In this document: positions 61,497 through 64,000 of the stretch, piece after piece
Layout of the letters: each line of letters opens with the position of its first letter
How positions within the stretch are numbered: position 1 is the first letter of the stretch
Assembly: GCF_901709675.1 (NCBI RefSeq)
Contig: NC_051089.1
Location: 3,264,476 to 3,328,475 of the forward strand
From: Syngnathus acus
Taxonomy: Eukaryota; Chordata; Actinopteri; Syngnathiformes; Syngnathidae
DNA length: 64,000 bases
Direction: 5' to 3'
The notes under the pieces: generated by a model
Told to the model about the DNA's origin: nothing
Seen by the model: only the letters and a program-made list of their open reading frames with translations
Database searches by the model: none
Made by a program: the position numbers and the translations under genes

Positions 61497-64000
61497 CTCT
61501 CTCTCGCTGAAAAGACTATTGTCTGTCTTTCTTGGTTCCCCCAAAAAGAAGTACCACTCCACATCAGCCTCACACTCTGCATCACAATGTCAGAAATACG
61601 GCGAGCTGCAGAAGAACATTGGAAATGAGACAAGGGGTGGGGTAGGGTAGAAGGAGGGAAGGTGCTGTCACGCCTCACGGCCGTCCTTCTCTCGTCTGCT
61701 TACCTACACACACACACATCCCCCCTCACATTTGCGCTAATGGTCTGTGCAGGGCGAGAAGGCTGTGAATGACACGCTGCTAGAAATCGATGGCGCCCAA
61801 TCTCCCGCACAGCCGCCGTGATGATGTCGCAAGAGCAGACTGGGGGGGGGGGAGCACGTGTAATTAAAGCTCAGCCCAGGCTGCACATTTTATTACCTCC
61901 GCAAAGGCCTGGCAGGGGAAGAGTGTGTGTATGTGTGTGCGTGCGTGAACCAGGAAGTAGAAAACTAACTCAGATACTTTGTATCCCACGTCAGATCATC
62001 CACATTTTGTTACAAAACAGGACCCCCCCATCCCACCCTGCCCTCCACTGAGCGCTGTTCTGAGTCTTAATTGAGCGTCACTGAAAGAGGAAGTGAGAGA
62101 TAAAATAGTCTCGAACCAAAACGTACTGCGCCCCCGGCTCAGCTTTTAATCCTGAACTTAGTCGTGATGAGCACTTCACCTTGCTCTTAATCATCGTCAT
62201 TATCACCTTGCAAAAATATGCATATTGAATTCCTCCTTCGGTCCATTTACTCGTACCGGGTTCTTGCCAGGTCCTGTTGAATATTTAACGCCAACGTCTA
62301 AAGACAAAAAGGCCGCCATGACTACCAATGCACTTTATTTTATCAGCCCCCTCTTGAAATCTGCAGAGGATTTCACACTACAGCCAACAAAACACGAGTA
62401 ACGCGTACTTATCAAGCTCTTCACTGTGTCCACCTACATGCAAAATCTTGGTCCAGTCTGTGTAGGTGGAGTCTAGTCAGTCGGCTGAGCTAATATAGGT
62501 GGCATTAGTCAAGATACAGGTGGCATATCGTCAGAATATTCAGTATGAACTATAAAAATACTCATTTTATGATCCAACTTCATTCCAAAACAGAATTTGT
62601 TTTCCTCAAAATCGTGCACACAGCGACGCAGGACAACAACTTTAAAAAAAAAAGCTTTTCCCACAAAACTCTAATTTGAACTCAGGCACGTCATGTTCCC
62701 GCTAAGCATCCTTGAGAGTTTCCCACTGCTTAATTGGTTTTGACTTAGTGTTTTAGACAGTCTGGCACTCGTGAAACCTCCTTGGGCTTTCGATTGTTTG
62801 TTTGTGACGAGGAGCCATTGTCAAAGTCATTTGAGGCTTCTGAATTGACTGGTGCTAAAAAATTAATGTGCCACTTAACAGCGTTTTTGTGTTTGCTCCG
62901 TATTTAAAGCGTACCACAAACCCACACACACGTACACACACACGCACAGGTGCAAGTCCCACAAGGTGGCCAATGTTTAATTGATGCGACCATATGACAA
63001 CGCTGCGGAGAAGCAACACAAAATGTGAATGACTCCGAAAGGTGAAGGCGCAGGTTGAAACGCGCTAAGATGGGGAAGAAAATGGACGCCAATTGTGATG
63101 ATGTACAACGCGGGCCAAGTGGAACCGCTATGTGCCAGCCGGGCCGACCGCCCGCCCCCGCAGGTGAAGCCCAGAAACGAGCTGTGAACAAGCTGCTTTG
63201 GCCGGCCTGACACCTCCAGGCGGGCCAAGGAACAGGTGGCCCGATCGGCGGGATTAGCCCGAGGTTCTGCCTGGAAAATAATGGCCGCCCTGGAACGCAG
63301 GCAAACAATGACGAGTACATTTTCCCCAATATGTCAGATGAAAATACCTTTGCAAAAAAAAAAAAATGAAAATGTCACTTTTGGGAATGCTACCAAAACC
63401 ACTTTTTGTTGAATGTGCTGTCTTCCTAGCATGTAGCGTCTAAGCTAGCTATTAAACTAAGAAAGAAAACGGTACATAATTATAAACAACTTATTTGTAA
63501 CTTTTCAACTTTTCAATATCTGACGATAAATCCTTGACTTCATTTTTTGAGAACATAAATCGGCATTTCTGGAAGCGTAAACAATCTTTCGCTACGCTTC
63601 GGGGTTAGCCTCGTGTTCACGTCCTGTTTTCTGAAGGACGCTGTGGAGGGGTTTAATCATCGCCAAGAAGCATTTAAGCACTTCCCATATCTTAGCTTCC
63701 CCATGACAACCAGAAATTCTCCCCGAGTCCGCCGGGAGACGACGGGAGGGAGAGCATTGAAACGTCCGAATTAATGTTCCCGCACGATAAGCGAGCTTAA
63801 TATAAACGACGACAAAAGCCGCCACTCACCCTGCCAACCAGGATTGGGTCGGGTCCAGAAAATTCTTCCAGCACAAACATTTGGTTCCAAACCCATCCTC
63901 TCTTGGCTCGGTTCAGCAGTCGCTGTCCTTCGCCGGGGCCGGCCGCAGTCTCGCCGCCTCCGACGGGGATCGTTGACACGCAGGGAAGCAAAGTAATCCA
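269..64000 (-). CDS. cdh8: Cadherin-8, type II classical cadherin (N-terminus beyond window)
   Basis: Calcium-dependent homophilic cell adhesion protein of the plasma membrane, known in vertebrates for neuronal adhesion and circuit assembly. Joining the eleven exons listed separately (63830-64000, 38281-38575, 20512-20631, 16808-16975, 16556-16743, 12573-12826, 7405-7541, 5283-5404, 4554-4671, 1510-1761, 269-762) gives an open frame of 772 residues. Seen in it are a furin site RAKR (31-34), mature N-terminus GWVW with the two type II tryptophans, five EC domains with DRE, DINDN and DAD/DRD calcium motifs, four cysteines in EC5 (478, 570, 572, 581), a membrane helix (about 587-615), the juxtamembrane p120-catenin region (about 630-660) and a beta-catenin-binding tail (about 691-760). 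The C-terminus [13 protein letters not shown] and the juxtamembrane [20 protein letters not shown] match cadherin-8 rather than its nearest paralogue cadherin-11. All visible introns are GT-AG and phases agree throughout. No frameshift or premature stop is seen. Confidence 0.96.
763..1509 (-). other. cdh8 intron between the membrane-helix exon and the last exon (747 bp)
   Basis: Standard GT-AG intron. It holds a C-run on the transcript strand at about 791-800 and a short telomere-like CCCTAACCCTGACCC at about 1302-1316. Nothing else is recognised, and the open frames on either strand look like chance. Confidence 0.85.
1510..1761 (-). CDS. cdh8: cdh8 exon: end of EC5 and most of the membrane helix
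   Basis: A 252-bp exon coding residues 526-608, completing 525 and starting 609. It covers [19 protein letters not shown], the strand [20 protein letters not shown], three of the EC5 cysteines in [13 protein letters not shown] (570, 572, 581) and then [20 protein letters not shown], the start of the membrane helix. The acceptor is cctctcag and the donor gtgagg, which splits a valine codon within the helix. This split is the same in other classical cadherins. Confidence 0.96.
1762..4553 (-). other. cdh8 intron 1762-4553 (2.8 kb)
   Basis: GT-AG intron. The part at 2340-3020 is G/T-rich on the plus strand and shows weak internal repetition. The part at 3690-3980 is AT-rich with ATAA/AATA runs. 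A candidate intronic poly(A) signal lies at 4541-4546. No gene or recognisable transposon is seen. Confidence 0.8.
2439..2960. repeat. Weak degenerate internal repeats
   Basis: The block TATGATACTCCCTCGG at 2439 resembles TATGATACTACCTCAG at 2921, and GAAGTTGGGAAATTTGCG at 2637 resembles GAGGTTGGGAAAATTTGCG at 2936. This suggests an old, decayed repeat array rather than coding sequence. Only these blocks were matched by eye. Confidence 0.4.
4554..4671 (-). CDS. cdh8: cdh8 exon: EC5, first half
   Basis: A 118-bp exon coding residues 486-524 plus one base of 525. It reads [13 protein letters not shown], with the EC5 calcium motif DRDD, then [19 protein letters not shown], with sequon NFT at 517. 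The acceptor is aaacacag and the donor gtgagc. An AATAAA hexamer lies at 4541-4546, about 8 nt past the donor in the transcript; see the findings. Confidence 0.95.
4672..5282 (-). other. cdh8 intron 4672-5282 (611 bp)
   Basis: GT-AG intron. It has a 13-A run at about 4680-4693, and a short A/T block AATAATTAAGGCCATAATTC near 5154-5173 that could be a homeodomain-type site. Nothing else is recognised. Confidence 0.8.
5283..5404 (-). CDS. cdh8: cdh8 exon: end of EC4 and start of EC5
   Basis: A 122-bp exon coding residues 446-485 and completing 445. It begins with the sequon NHS (446), carries DINDNAPEF (461-465) and continues into [14 protein letters not shown], the first of the EC5 cysteines (478). 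It ends in phase 0 at donor gtaaag; the acceptor is tcctag. Only this boundary gives an open frame, because using the preceding base would create a stop codon at the junction. Confidence 0.95.
5938..6065. mobile_element. hAT-like MITE, left-end fragment
   Basis: Begins CACAGTTGTCAAACTC and continues GGGGGCCAGATCCGGCCCG, then CACATCATTTTATGTGGCCC, matching the left ends of the copies at 14858 and 17720. The right inverted repeat is not found, so this copy is truncated or decayed. Confidence 0.7.
7048..7070 (+). other. G-quadruplex-like G-run
   Basis: Four or more runs of three or more G separated by single bases: GGG, A, GGGGG, T, GGGGG, T, GGGGGGG. It is on the strand opposite to cdh8, so the transcript carries C-runs and the G4 could form only in DNA. 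Confidence 0.55.
7243..7316. mobile_element. Short palindromic MITE, about 74 bp
   Basis: Begins TTAACTCGTTTACTCCCATT and ends GCAGTGGATGAGTTAA, giving imperfect inverted ends. The centre has GACGGCTATAGACGTCAA. A second, more diverged copy is at 41395-41459. This TTAACTCATTCACTGCC-type sequence is a common dispersed repeat in teleosts (from memory). Confidence 0.7.
7405..7541 (-). CDS. cdh8: cdh8 exon: middle of EC4
   Basis: A 137-bp exon coding residues 400-444, completing 399 and starting 445. It reads [20 protein letters not shown], then [19 protein letters not shown]. The DRE motif is at 428-430 and a probable N-glycosylation sequon NIT begins at 436. The acceptor is tttttcag and the donor gtaagt. 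Confidence 0.95.
8530..8803. repeat. Degenerate array with CCCTAA / TTTGAAACC units
   Basis: Irregular units of about 14-18 bp built from CAAACYYTAA, AACCCTAA and TTTGAAACC, for example AAAACCCTAATTTGAAAC at 8783-8800. The same units make up 52500-52965, and a short trace is at 5907-5934. It looks like a decayed minisatellite. Confidence 0.65.
9448..9485 (+). repeat. Fragment of a dispersed CTCYGCCAAGGA-type repeat
   Basis: TTACCTGCGCCAAGGAGCTG followed by TTGTTTTTGTATTAGCAG resembles a repeat common in fish genomes that starts ACCTCCGCCAAGGAGGTTAT (from memory). A longer relative lies at 56501-56600. Confidence 0.45.
9809..9957 (+). repeat. Diverged direct repeat, copy 1
   Basis: Begins TTGATTTTTGGGGGGTGAGT and ends TTGTTGCTAGGAATG, with TTTATTTATTGAAAAAACTA inside. 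The same order of blocks occurs in copy 2 at 10834-10973, about 1.0 kb away. Confidence 0.7.
10834..10973 (+). repeat. Diverged direct repeat, copy 2
   Basis: Begins ATATAGATTTTTGGGGGGTG and ends TTGTTGCTAGGAATG, with TTTATTTATTGAAATAACTA inside, parallel to copy 1. It is a local duplication or two insertions of one unknown AT-rich element. Confidence 0.7.
11812..11833. repeat. Poly(T) run
   Basis: About 22 consecutive T on the plus strand, an A-run in the cdh8 transcript. No element with a poly(A) tail is recognised next to it. Confidence 0.8.
12573..12826 (-). CDS. cdh8: cdh8 exon: end of EC3 and start of EC4
   Basis: A 254-bp exon coding residues 315-398 plus two bases of 399. It contains [17 protein letters not shown] (DFE at 317-319), [22 protein letters not shown] (the DADEP linker that replaces DXNDN between EC3 and EC4, at 357-361) and the EC4 calcium motif ARDPD. 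A glycine-rich DPGGGIGG loop precedes the GPFKD strand. The acceptor is actttcag and the donor gtgagg. Confidence 0.96.
14858..15174. mobile_element. hAT-like MITE, 317 bp, with 8-bp target duplication
   Basis: Begins CACAGGTGTCAAAG and ends ATACCCCTGG. The 8-bp sequence CCTTAGAC flanks both sides (14850-14857 and 15175-15182), the target size made by hAT transposases. The interior has GGGGGCCAGATACGGCCCG, then CACATCATTTTATGTGGCCC, shared with the 5938 and 17720 copies. There is no transposase frame, so the element is non-autonomous. Near its right end a 20-bp unit is tandemly tripled. Confidence 0.85.
15091..15150 (+). repeat. Three perfect 20-bp tandem repeats inside the MITE
   Basis: Unit ATGGCCCTTCGACGGAAACT occurs three times without mismatch and is followed by a partial copy. 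The related copy at 17720 has only one equivalent unit, so the tripling is local and recent. Confidence 0.9.
16556..16743 (-). CDS. cdh8: cdh8 exon: EC3, first part
   Basis: A 188-bp exon coding residues 253-314 and completing 252. It reads [13 protein letters not shown], then [18 protein letters not shown], with the DRD calcium motif at 275-277, and ends GILRLKK in phase 0 at donor gtacgt. The pattern [13 protein letters not shown] is the type II EC3 signature. The acceptor is tttgacag after a pyrimidine-rich stretch inside the 64-bp intron. Confidence 0.96.
16744..16807 (-). other. cdh8 micro-intron (64 bp)
   Basis: GTGAGC donor and TTTGACAG acceptor, with TTTTTAATCAATTT as the likely branch region. 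The flanking exons join as K-F-S-K-N-L-Y-E-F in frame. See the findings. Confidence 0.93.
16808..16975 (-). CDS. cdh8: cdh8 exon: EC2, second half and EC2-EC3 linker
   Basis: A 168-bp exon coding residues 197-251 and completing 196. It contains [18 protein letters not shown] (DRE at 206-208), the glycine-rich [12 protein letters not shown] loop and the linker DINDNPPKF (241-245). The acceptor is ttttccag and the donor gtgagc. Only 64 bp separate it from the next exon. Confidence 0.96.
16976..20511 (-). other. cdh8 intron 16976-20511 (3.5 kb)
   Basis: GT-AG intron. It holds a 17-T run at about 17387-17403, a complete hAT-like MITE at 17720-18080 and CpG-richer unique DNA at 18700-18860 and 19190-19450. 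No gene is seen. Confidence 0.85.
17720..18080. mobile_element. hAT-like MITE, 361 bp, with 8-bp target duplication
   Basis: Begins CACAGGTGTCAAAC and ends GTTTGACACCCCTG, giving 14-bp inverted ends with two mismatches. ATCTACAA flanks both sides (17712-17719 and 18081-18088), an 8-bp target duplication. The interior is AT-rich and lacks a transposase. This is the most complete copy of the family in the window. Confidence 0.9.
20512..20631 (-). CDS. cdh8: cdh8 exon: EC2, first half
   Basis: A 120-bp exon coding residues 157-195 and completing 156. The acceptor is ctcggcag and the donor is gtgaat. It carries the calcium motif [14 protein letters not shown] (DAD at 166-168) and the strand [15 protein letters not shown], both typical of type II cadherins. 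The sequence [10 protein letters not shown] has a Gln where mammalian cadherin-8, from memory, has Asn, so the NVT glycosylation sequon appears to be absent here. Confidence 0.95.
23203..23355. repeat. Local duplication around an AT-rich core
   Basis: TTTTACCCCACAAAAG followed by TCTGTCCAAAATTTAAGTGA at 23203-23245 recurs as TTTTACCCCGCAAAAA and TCTGTCCAAAATGTAAGTGA at 23307-23349. The 60-odd bases between are AAAT/AAATA runs. It is consistent with a slippage-driven tandem duplication about 105 bp apart. Confidence 0.75.
23830..24044. repeat. Recurring ATCAAAGACAC motif
   Basis: AAAAATCAAAGACAC occurs at 23830 and 24030 and AGATCAAAGACAC at 23909, with similar A/T-rich flanks. This is weak evidence for a decayed repeat. 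Confidence 0.35.
25832..26242. mobile_element. TA-flanked MITE with inverted ends, copy 1 (about 411 bp)
   Basis: Starts TACCATATTTTCCGGACTAT and ends ATAGTCCGGAAAATACGGTA, an inverted repeat that runs well into the element (GGTGCGCCTTATAGTCCGG is repeated near the right end). TA at both ends fits a TA target duplication. There is no transposase. The interior is closely similar to the 31323 copy, so the family moved fairly recently. Confidence 0.88.
30118..30211 (+). repeat. Imperfect CA-rich tract
   Basis: Interrupted CACA / CACCCACA units ending in CACACACACACA near 30211. The transcript strand reads GT-rich. Confidence 0.75.
31323..31696. mobile_element. TA-flanked MITE with inverted ends, copy 2 (374 bp)
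   Basis: Starts TACCGTATTTTCCGGACTAT and ends ATAGTCCGGAAAATACGGTA. It shares with copy 1 the interior GATTATAAAGTAATTTGTTG and GGGCCATTCATTGAAGGTGC. It is in the same orientation as copy 1. Confidence 0.9.
35596..35618 (+). repeat. (GCC)n tract in CpG-rich DNA
   Basis: GATGCCGCCGCCGCCGCCGC followed by CATGG. It lies in a CpG-rich stretch (35580-35960) within the intron. The tract creates a perfect GCCGCCATGG start context on the plus strand for a 66-residue frame (35617-35817) that matches nothing I know. Confidence 0.7.
36534..36720. mobile_element. Element with TGGCGGAGCTAGGA end (unclassified)
   Basis: Starts CAGTGGCGGAGCTAGGATTT. The same end sequence occurs inverted at 57255-57266 (GCTCCGCCAGTG) and direct at 58054. 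It probably continues to the right of 36720, but the other end was not located. The sequence to 37030 is unassigned. Confidence 0.55.
38281..38575 (-). CDS. cdh8: cdh8 exon: most of EC1 and start of EC2
   Basis: A 295-bp exon, the usual size for this exon in classical cadherins. It codes residues 58-155 plus one base of residue 156. It opens LHTDLD in phase 0 after acceptor ccag and closes SAV plus G before donor gtgagt. Calcium-binding motifs are LDREEKAEY (DRE at 98-100) and DINDNPPQF (DINDN at 132-136), which mark the EC1 core and the EC1-EC2 linker. Compared with mammalian cadherin-8 as remembered, the loop after YTLTAQ is diverged (VINADTDEP) while flanking strands are conserved. It is separated from the N-terminal exon by a 25-kb intron. 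Confidence 0.96.
41395..41459. mobile_element. Short palindromic MITE, second copy
   Basis: Begins TTCAACTCATTCACTACCAT and ends GGCAATGAAAGCGTTAAA, with GACGTCAAACATTCATTTTA inside. It matches the order of blocks in the 7243-7316 copy. Confidence 0.65.
44641..44678 (+). repeat. (ATAA)n microsatellite
   Basis: Runs of AATAAAATAAAAATAAATAA followed by about six further AATA units. Confidence 0.85.
46448..46709. mobile_element. TA-flanked MITE, diverged subfamily (262 bp)
   Basis: Starts TATCGTATTCTCCGGACTAT and ends GCGGCTTATAGTCCAGAAAT, then TCCAGTA. The interior (GCACAAGCTTTGAACCCCGC, GTGCGGCTTATAG) differs from the 25832/31323 type, so it is a separate, older subfamily. Confidence 0.75.
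46732..46762 (+). repeat. Shared 30-bp block, copy 1
   Basis: CCCACAACGGCGCAAACGCC then TCTTTCTAA recurs at 50670-50702 as CCCACAACGGTGCAGATGCC then TCTTTCTAA. It may be part of an unrecognised SINE that includes the tRNA-like text near 46828-46890. Confidence 0.5.
47058..47111 (+). repeat. Imperfect (GT)n tract
   Basis: Interrupted GTGTGTGT / GCATGTGTGT units. A CA-rich tract of opposite sense follows at about 47306-47397. Confidence 0.85.
48122..48432. mobile_element. TA-flanked MITE, rearranged copy
   Basis: Starts TACCGTATTATCTGCACTAT and ends GTGCGGAAAATACGGTA. A foreign 45-bp piece sits inside (48236-48280), and the right half contains a 65-bp tandem duplication (48281-48345 and 48346-48410) with about one mismatch. 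Confidence 0.87.
48236..48280. mobile_element. Fragment of another hAT-like element nested in the MITE
   Basis: CAGCAGGCGTGTCCAAAGTC then CGGCCCACGGGC looks like the left end of a different hAT-type repeat. Only about 45 bp remain. Confidence 0.5.
49621..49709 (+). mobile_element. SINE-like unit with poly(A) tail
   Basis: CACAGTAGGGGGCAGTAATG, then TGCATAATAAGCCGATGCCT and GCTGCCAAAAGCAGACAGCC, ends in 23 consecutive A (49687-49709). The GGGGGCAGTAATG / CTGCCAA text followed by A-rich tail is a common teleost repeat pattern (from memory). No tRNA-type promoter boxes were confirmed. Confidence 0.55.
50670..50702 (+). repeat. Shared 30-bp block, copy 2
   Basis: Second copy of the block at 46732, about 3.9 kb away, in the same orientation. 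Confidence 0.5.
51617..51641 (-). mobile_element. Retroposon tail fragment
   Basis: ATTCATTCATTTTCCGTACC reads on the minus strand as GGTACGGAAAATGAATGAAT, the typical 3' end of a widespread teleost LINE/SINE tail, in opposite orientation to the copy at 59602. Confidence 0.5.
52500..52965. repeat. Degenerate array with CCCTAA / TTTGAAAYC units, second locus
   Basis: About 30 irregular units such as AAAACCCTAGTTTGAAAA (52503-52520), TTTGAAACACTAACCCCATT and CTTGAAACCACAATCTAAGC. The vocabulary matches 8530-8803. Confidence 0.7.
54965..55011 (+). repeat. (AC)23 microsatellite
   Basis: Perfect AC run of about 46 bp on the plus strand, so the transcript reads (GU)23. Confidence 0.97.
55592..55677 (+). 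repeat. (GT)43 microsatellite
   Basis: Perfect GT run of about 86 bp on the plus strand, so the transcript reads (AC)43. It is complementary to the AC run 580 bp away. Confidence 0.97.
56501..56600 (+). repeat. Dispersed CTCYGCCAAGGA-type repeat
   Basis: TACCTCTGCCAAGGAACTGT, then TAGTCGAATTACGCGAAAAA, CTGCTCAACTGATTTTTGCC and AAATTTCTGCC. It resembles a repeat common in animal genomes in which CCTCCGCCAAGGAGG is followed by ACTACTCAACCGATTT text (from memory). Confidence 0.5.
57047..57266. mobile_element. TGGCGGAGC-ended element, right part
   Basis: TTGGTGCCTGGCCAGATAAT near the start matches GGTGCCAGGCCAGATAAT at 58108. The right end is AAAATCCTAGCTCCGCCAGT, the inverted form of the end at 36534 and 58054. 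The left end is missing. Confidence 0.65.
57560..57740. other. CpG-rich unique segment in intron
   Basis: Dense CpG (GCGGCCCGGCGTG, GGCGCGGTCCGGCGCGGCC, GCGGCGCATCCTCGCG) in an otherwise CpG-poor intron. No exon or repeat is recognised. It may be an enhancer or an alternative start region. Confidence 0.4.
58054..58265. mobile_element. TGGCGGAGC-ended element, left part
   Basis: Starts CACTGGCGGAGCTTGGGGGC, then GGTGCCAGGCCAGATAAT and ATAATGCATCTTTATCTTTA, parallel to 57047-57200. The right end is not found, so the two copies are complementary remnants of one family. Confidence 0.65.
59602..59685 (+). mobile_element. LINE/SINE 3' tail
   Basis: CCCCAAAGTCAGCTGGGAGA, GATTCCAGCTCACCCGGCCA, AGAAGATAAGCCGTACAGAA and AATGAATAGATGGA follow the order of the very common teleost retroposon tail (CCAGCTCACCC ... 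GGATAAGCGGTACAGAAAATGGATGG, from memory). It is a 5'-truncated copy. Confidence 0.7.
61444..61505 (+). repeat. (CT)n microsatellite
   Basis: CT run of about 50 bp, then CGTTCTCTCTCTCGC. The transcript strand is a GA-rich purine tract. Confidence 0.95.
62918..62950 (+). repeat. Imperfect CA tract
   Basis: CCCACACACACGTACACACA then CACGCACAGG, a short interrupted CA repeat. Confidence 0.85.
63830..64000 (-). CDS. cdh8: cdh8 exon: prepropeptide end, furin site and start of EC1 (partial)
   Basis: Codes residues 1-57 of the visible protein. The frame is open to the window edge and begins WITLLPC, which resembles the end of the mammalian cadherin-8 signal peptide (WITLPPC), so the initiator methionine is a short way beyond 64000. 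A short propeptide follows, rich in Gly and Glu, then RAKR, the furin cleavage site, and the mature start [15 protein letters not shown]. The two tryptophans two residues apart are the strand-swap anchors of type II cadherins; type I cadherins have only one. The exon ends LVGR in phase 0 with donor gtgagt at 63829-63824. An internal methionine in NQMFV is not a plausible start, because it would remove the adhesive residues. Confidence 0.95.

Larger units (their letters stand above)
38576..63829 (-). other. cdh8 first visible intron, 25.3 kb
   Basis: GT-AG intron after the furin-site exon, the largest in the window. Named contents are a palindromic MITE (41395), TA-flanked MITEs (46448 and 48122), a SINE-like unit with a poly(A) tail (49621), a LINE or SINE tail (51617 and 59602), a CCCTAA-type array (52500-52965), AC, GT and CT microsatellites, TGGCGGAGC-ended elements (57047 and 58054) and CpG-rich unique DNA at 57560-57740. 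Parts at 38.6-41.3, 41.5-46.4, 53.0-54.3 and 60.0-63.8 kb show nothing recognised apart from short simple runs. Confidence 0.85.

Noticed and set aside
62904-63329. A 141-residue minus-strand frame near the N-terminal exon
   Set aside because: It is in the cdh8 intron, shows no cadherin motif and its end is a CA repeat translated as Cys/Val/Thr.

Overview
This is vertebrate nuclear DNA, most likely from a ray-finned fish with a compact genome. The evidence is a multi-exon gene with GT-AG introns, long simple repeats, and several copies of short transposons typical of teleosts. I cannot name the species. A percomorph such as a pipefish or seahorse would fit, but that is a guess.

The whole window is one gene read on the minus strand: cadherin-8 (cdh8), a type II classical cadherin. 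Eleven coding exons run from position 64000 down to the stop codon at 269-271. Every internal exon boundary was placed by GT/AG sites, reading phase and the known cadherin-8 protein. The visible protein is 772 residues. It starts inside the signal peptide or propeptide, so the start codon, promoter and any upstream exon lie beyond 64000. The protein holds a furin site, the two adhesive tryptophans, five extracellular cadherin domains, one membrane helix, a p120-catenin-binding juxtamembrane region and a beta-catenin-binding tail ending in the cadherin-8 type C-terminus. Residue numbers in this annotation count the tryptophan codon at 63998-64000 as 1.

Membrane-proximal and cytoplasmic exons cluster at the left (269-7541), the EC2-EC4 exons lie at 12.5-20.6 kb, EC1-EC2 is encoded at 38.3-38.6 kb and the N-terminus at 63.8-64.0 kb. 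Introns take up about 96% of the window. They hold non-autonomous DNA transposons (a hAT-like family with 8-bp target duplications, a TA-flanked inverted-repeat family with four copies, a 70-bp palindromic family and a family ending in a TGGCGGAGC motif), retroposon tails, degenerate CCCTAA-containing arrays, microsatellites, and some CpG-rich unique DNA that may be regulatory. No second protein gene, structural RNA gene or CRISPR array was found.

The observations most worth checking are a 64-bp intron between the EC2 and EC3 exons, a poly(A) signal directly after the exon 10 donor that could give a secreted short cadherin-8, and opposite-facing (AC)n and (GT)n tracts that could fold the pre-mRNA. 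I found no sign of a wholly new biological system here.
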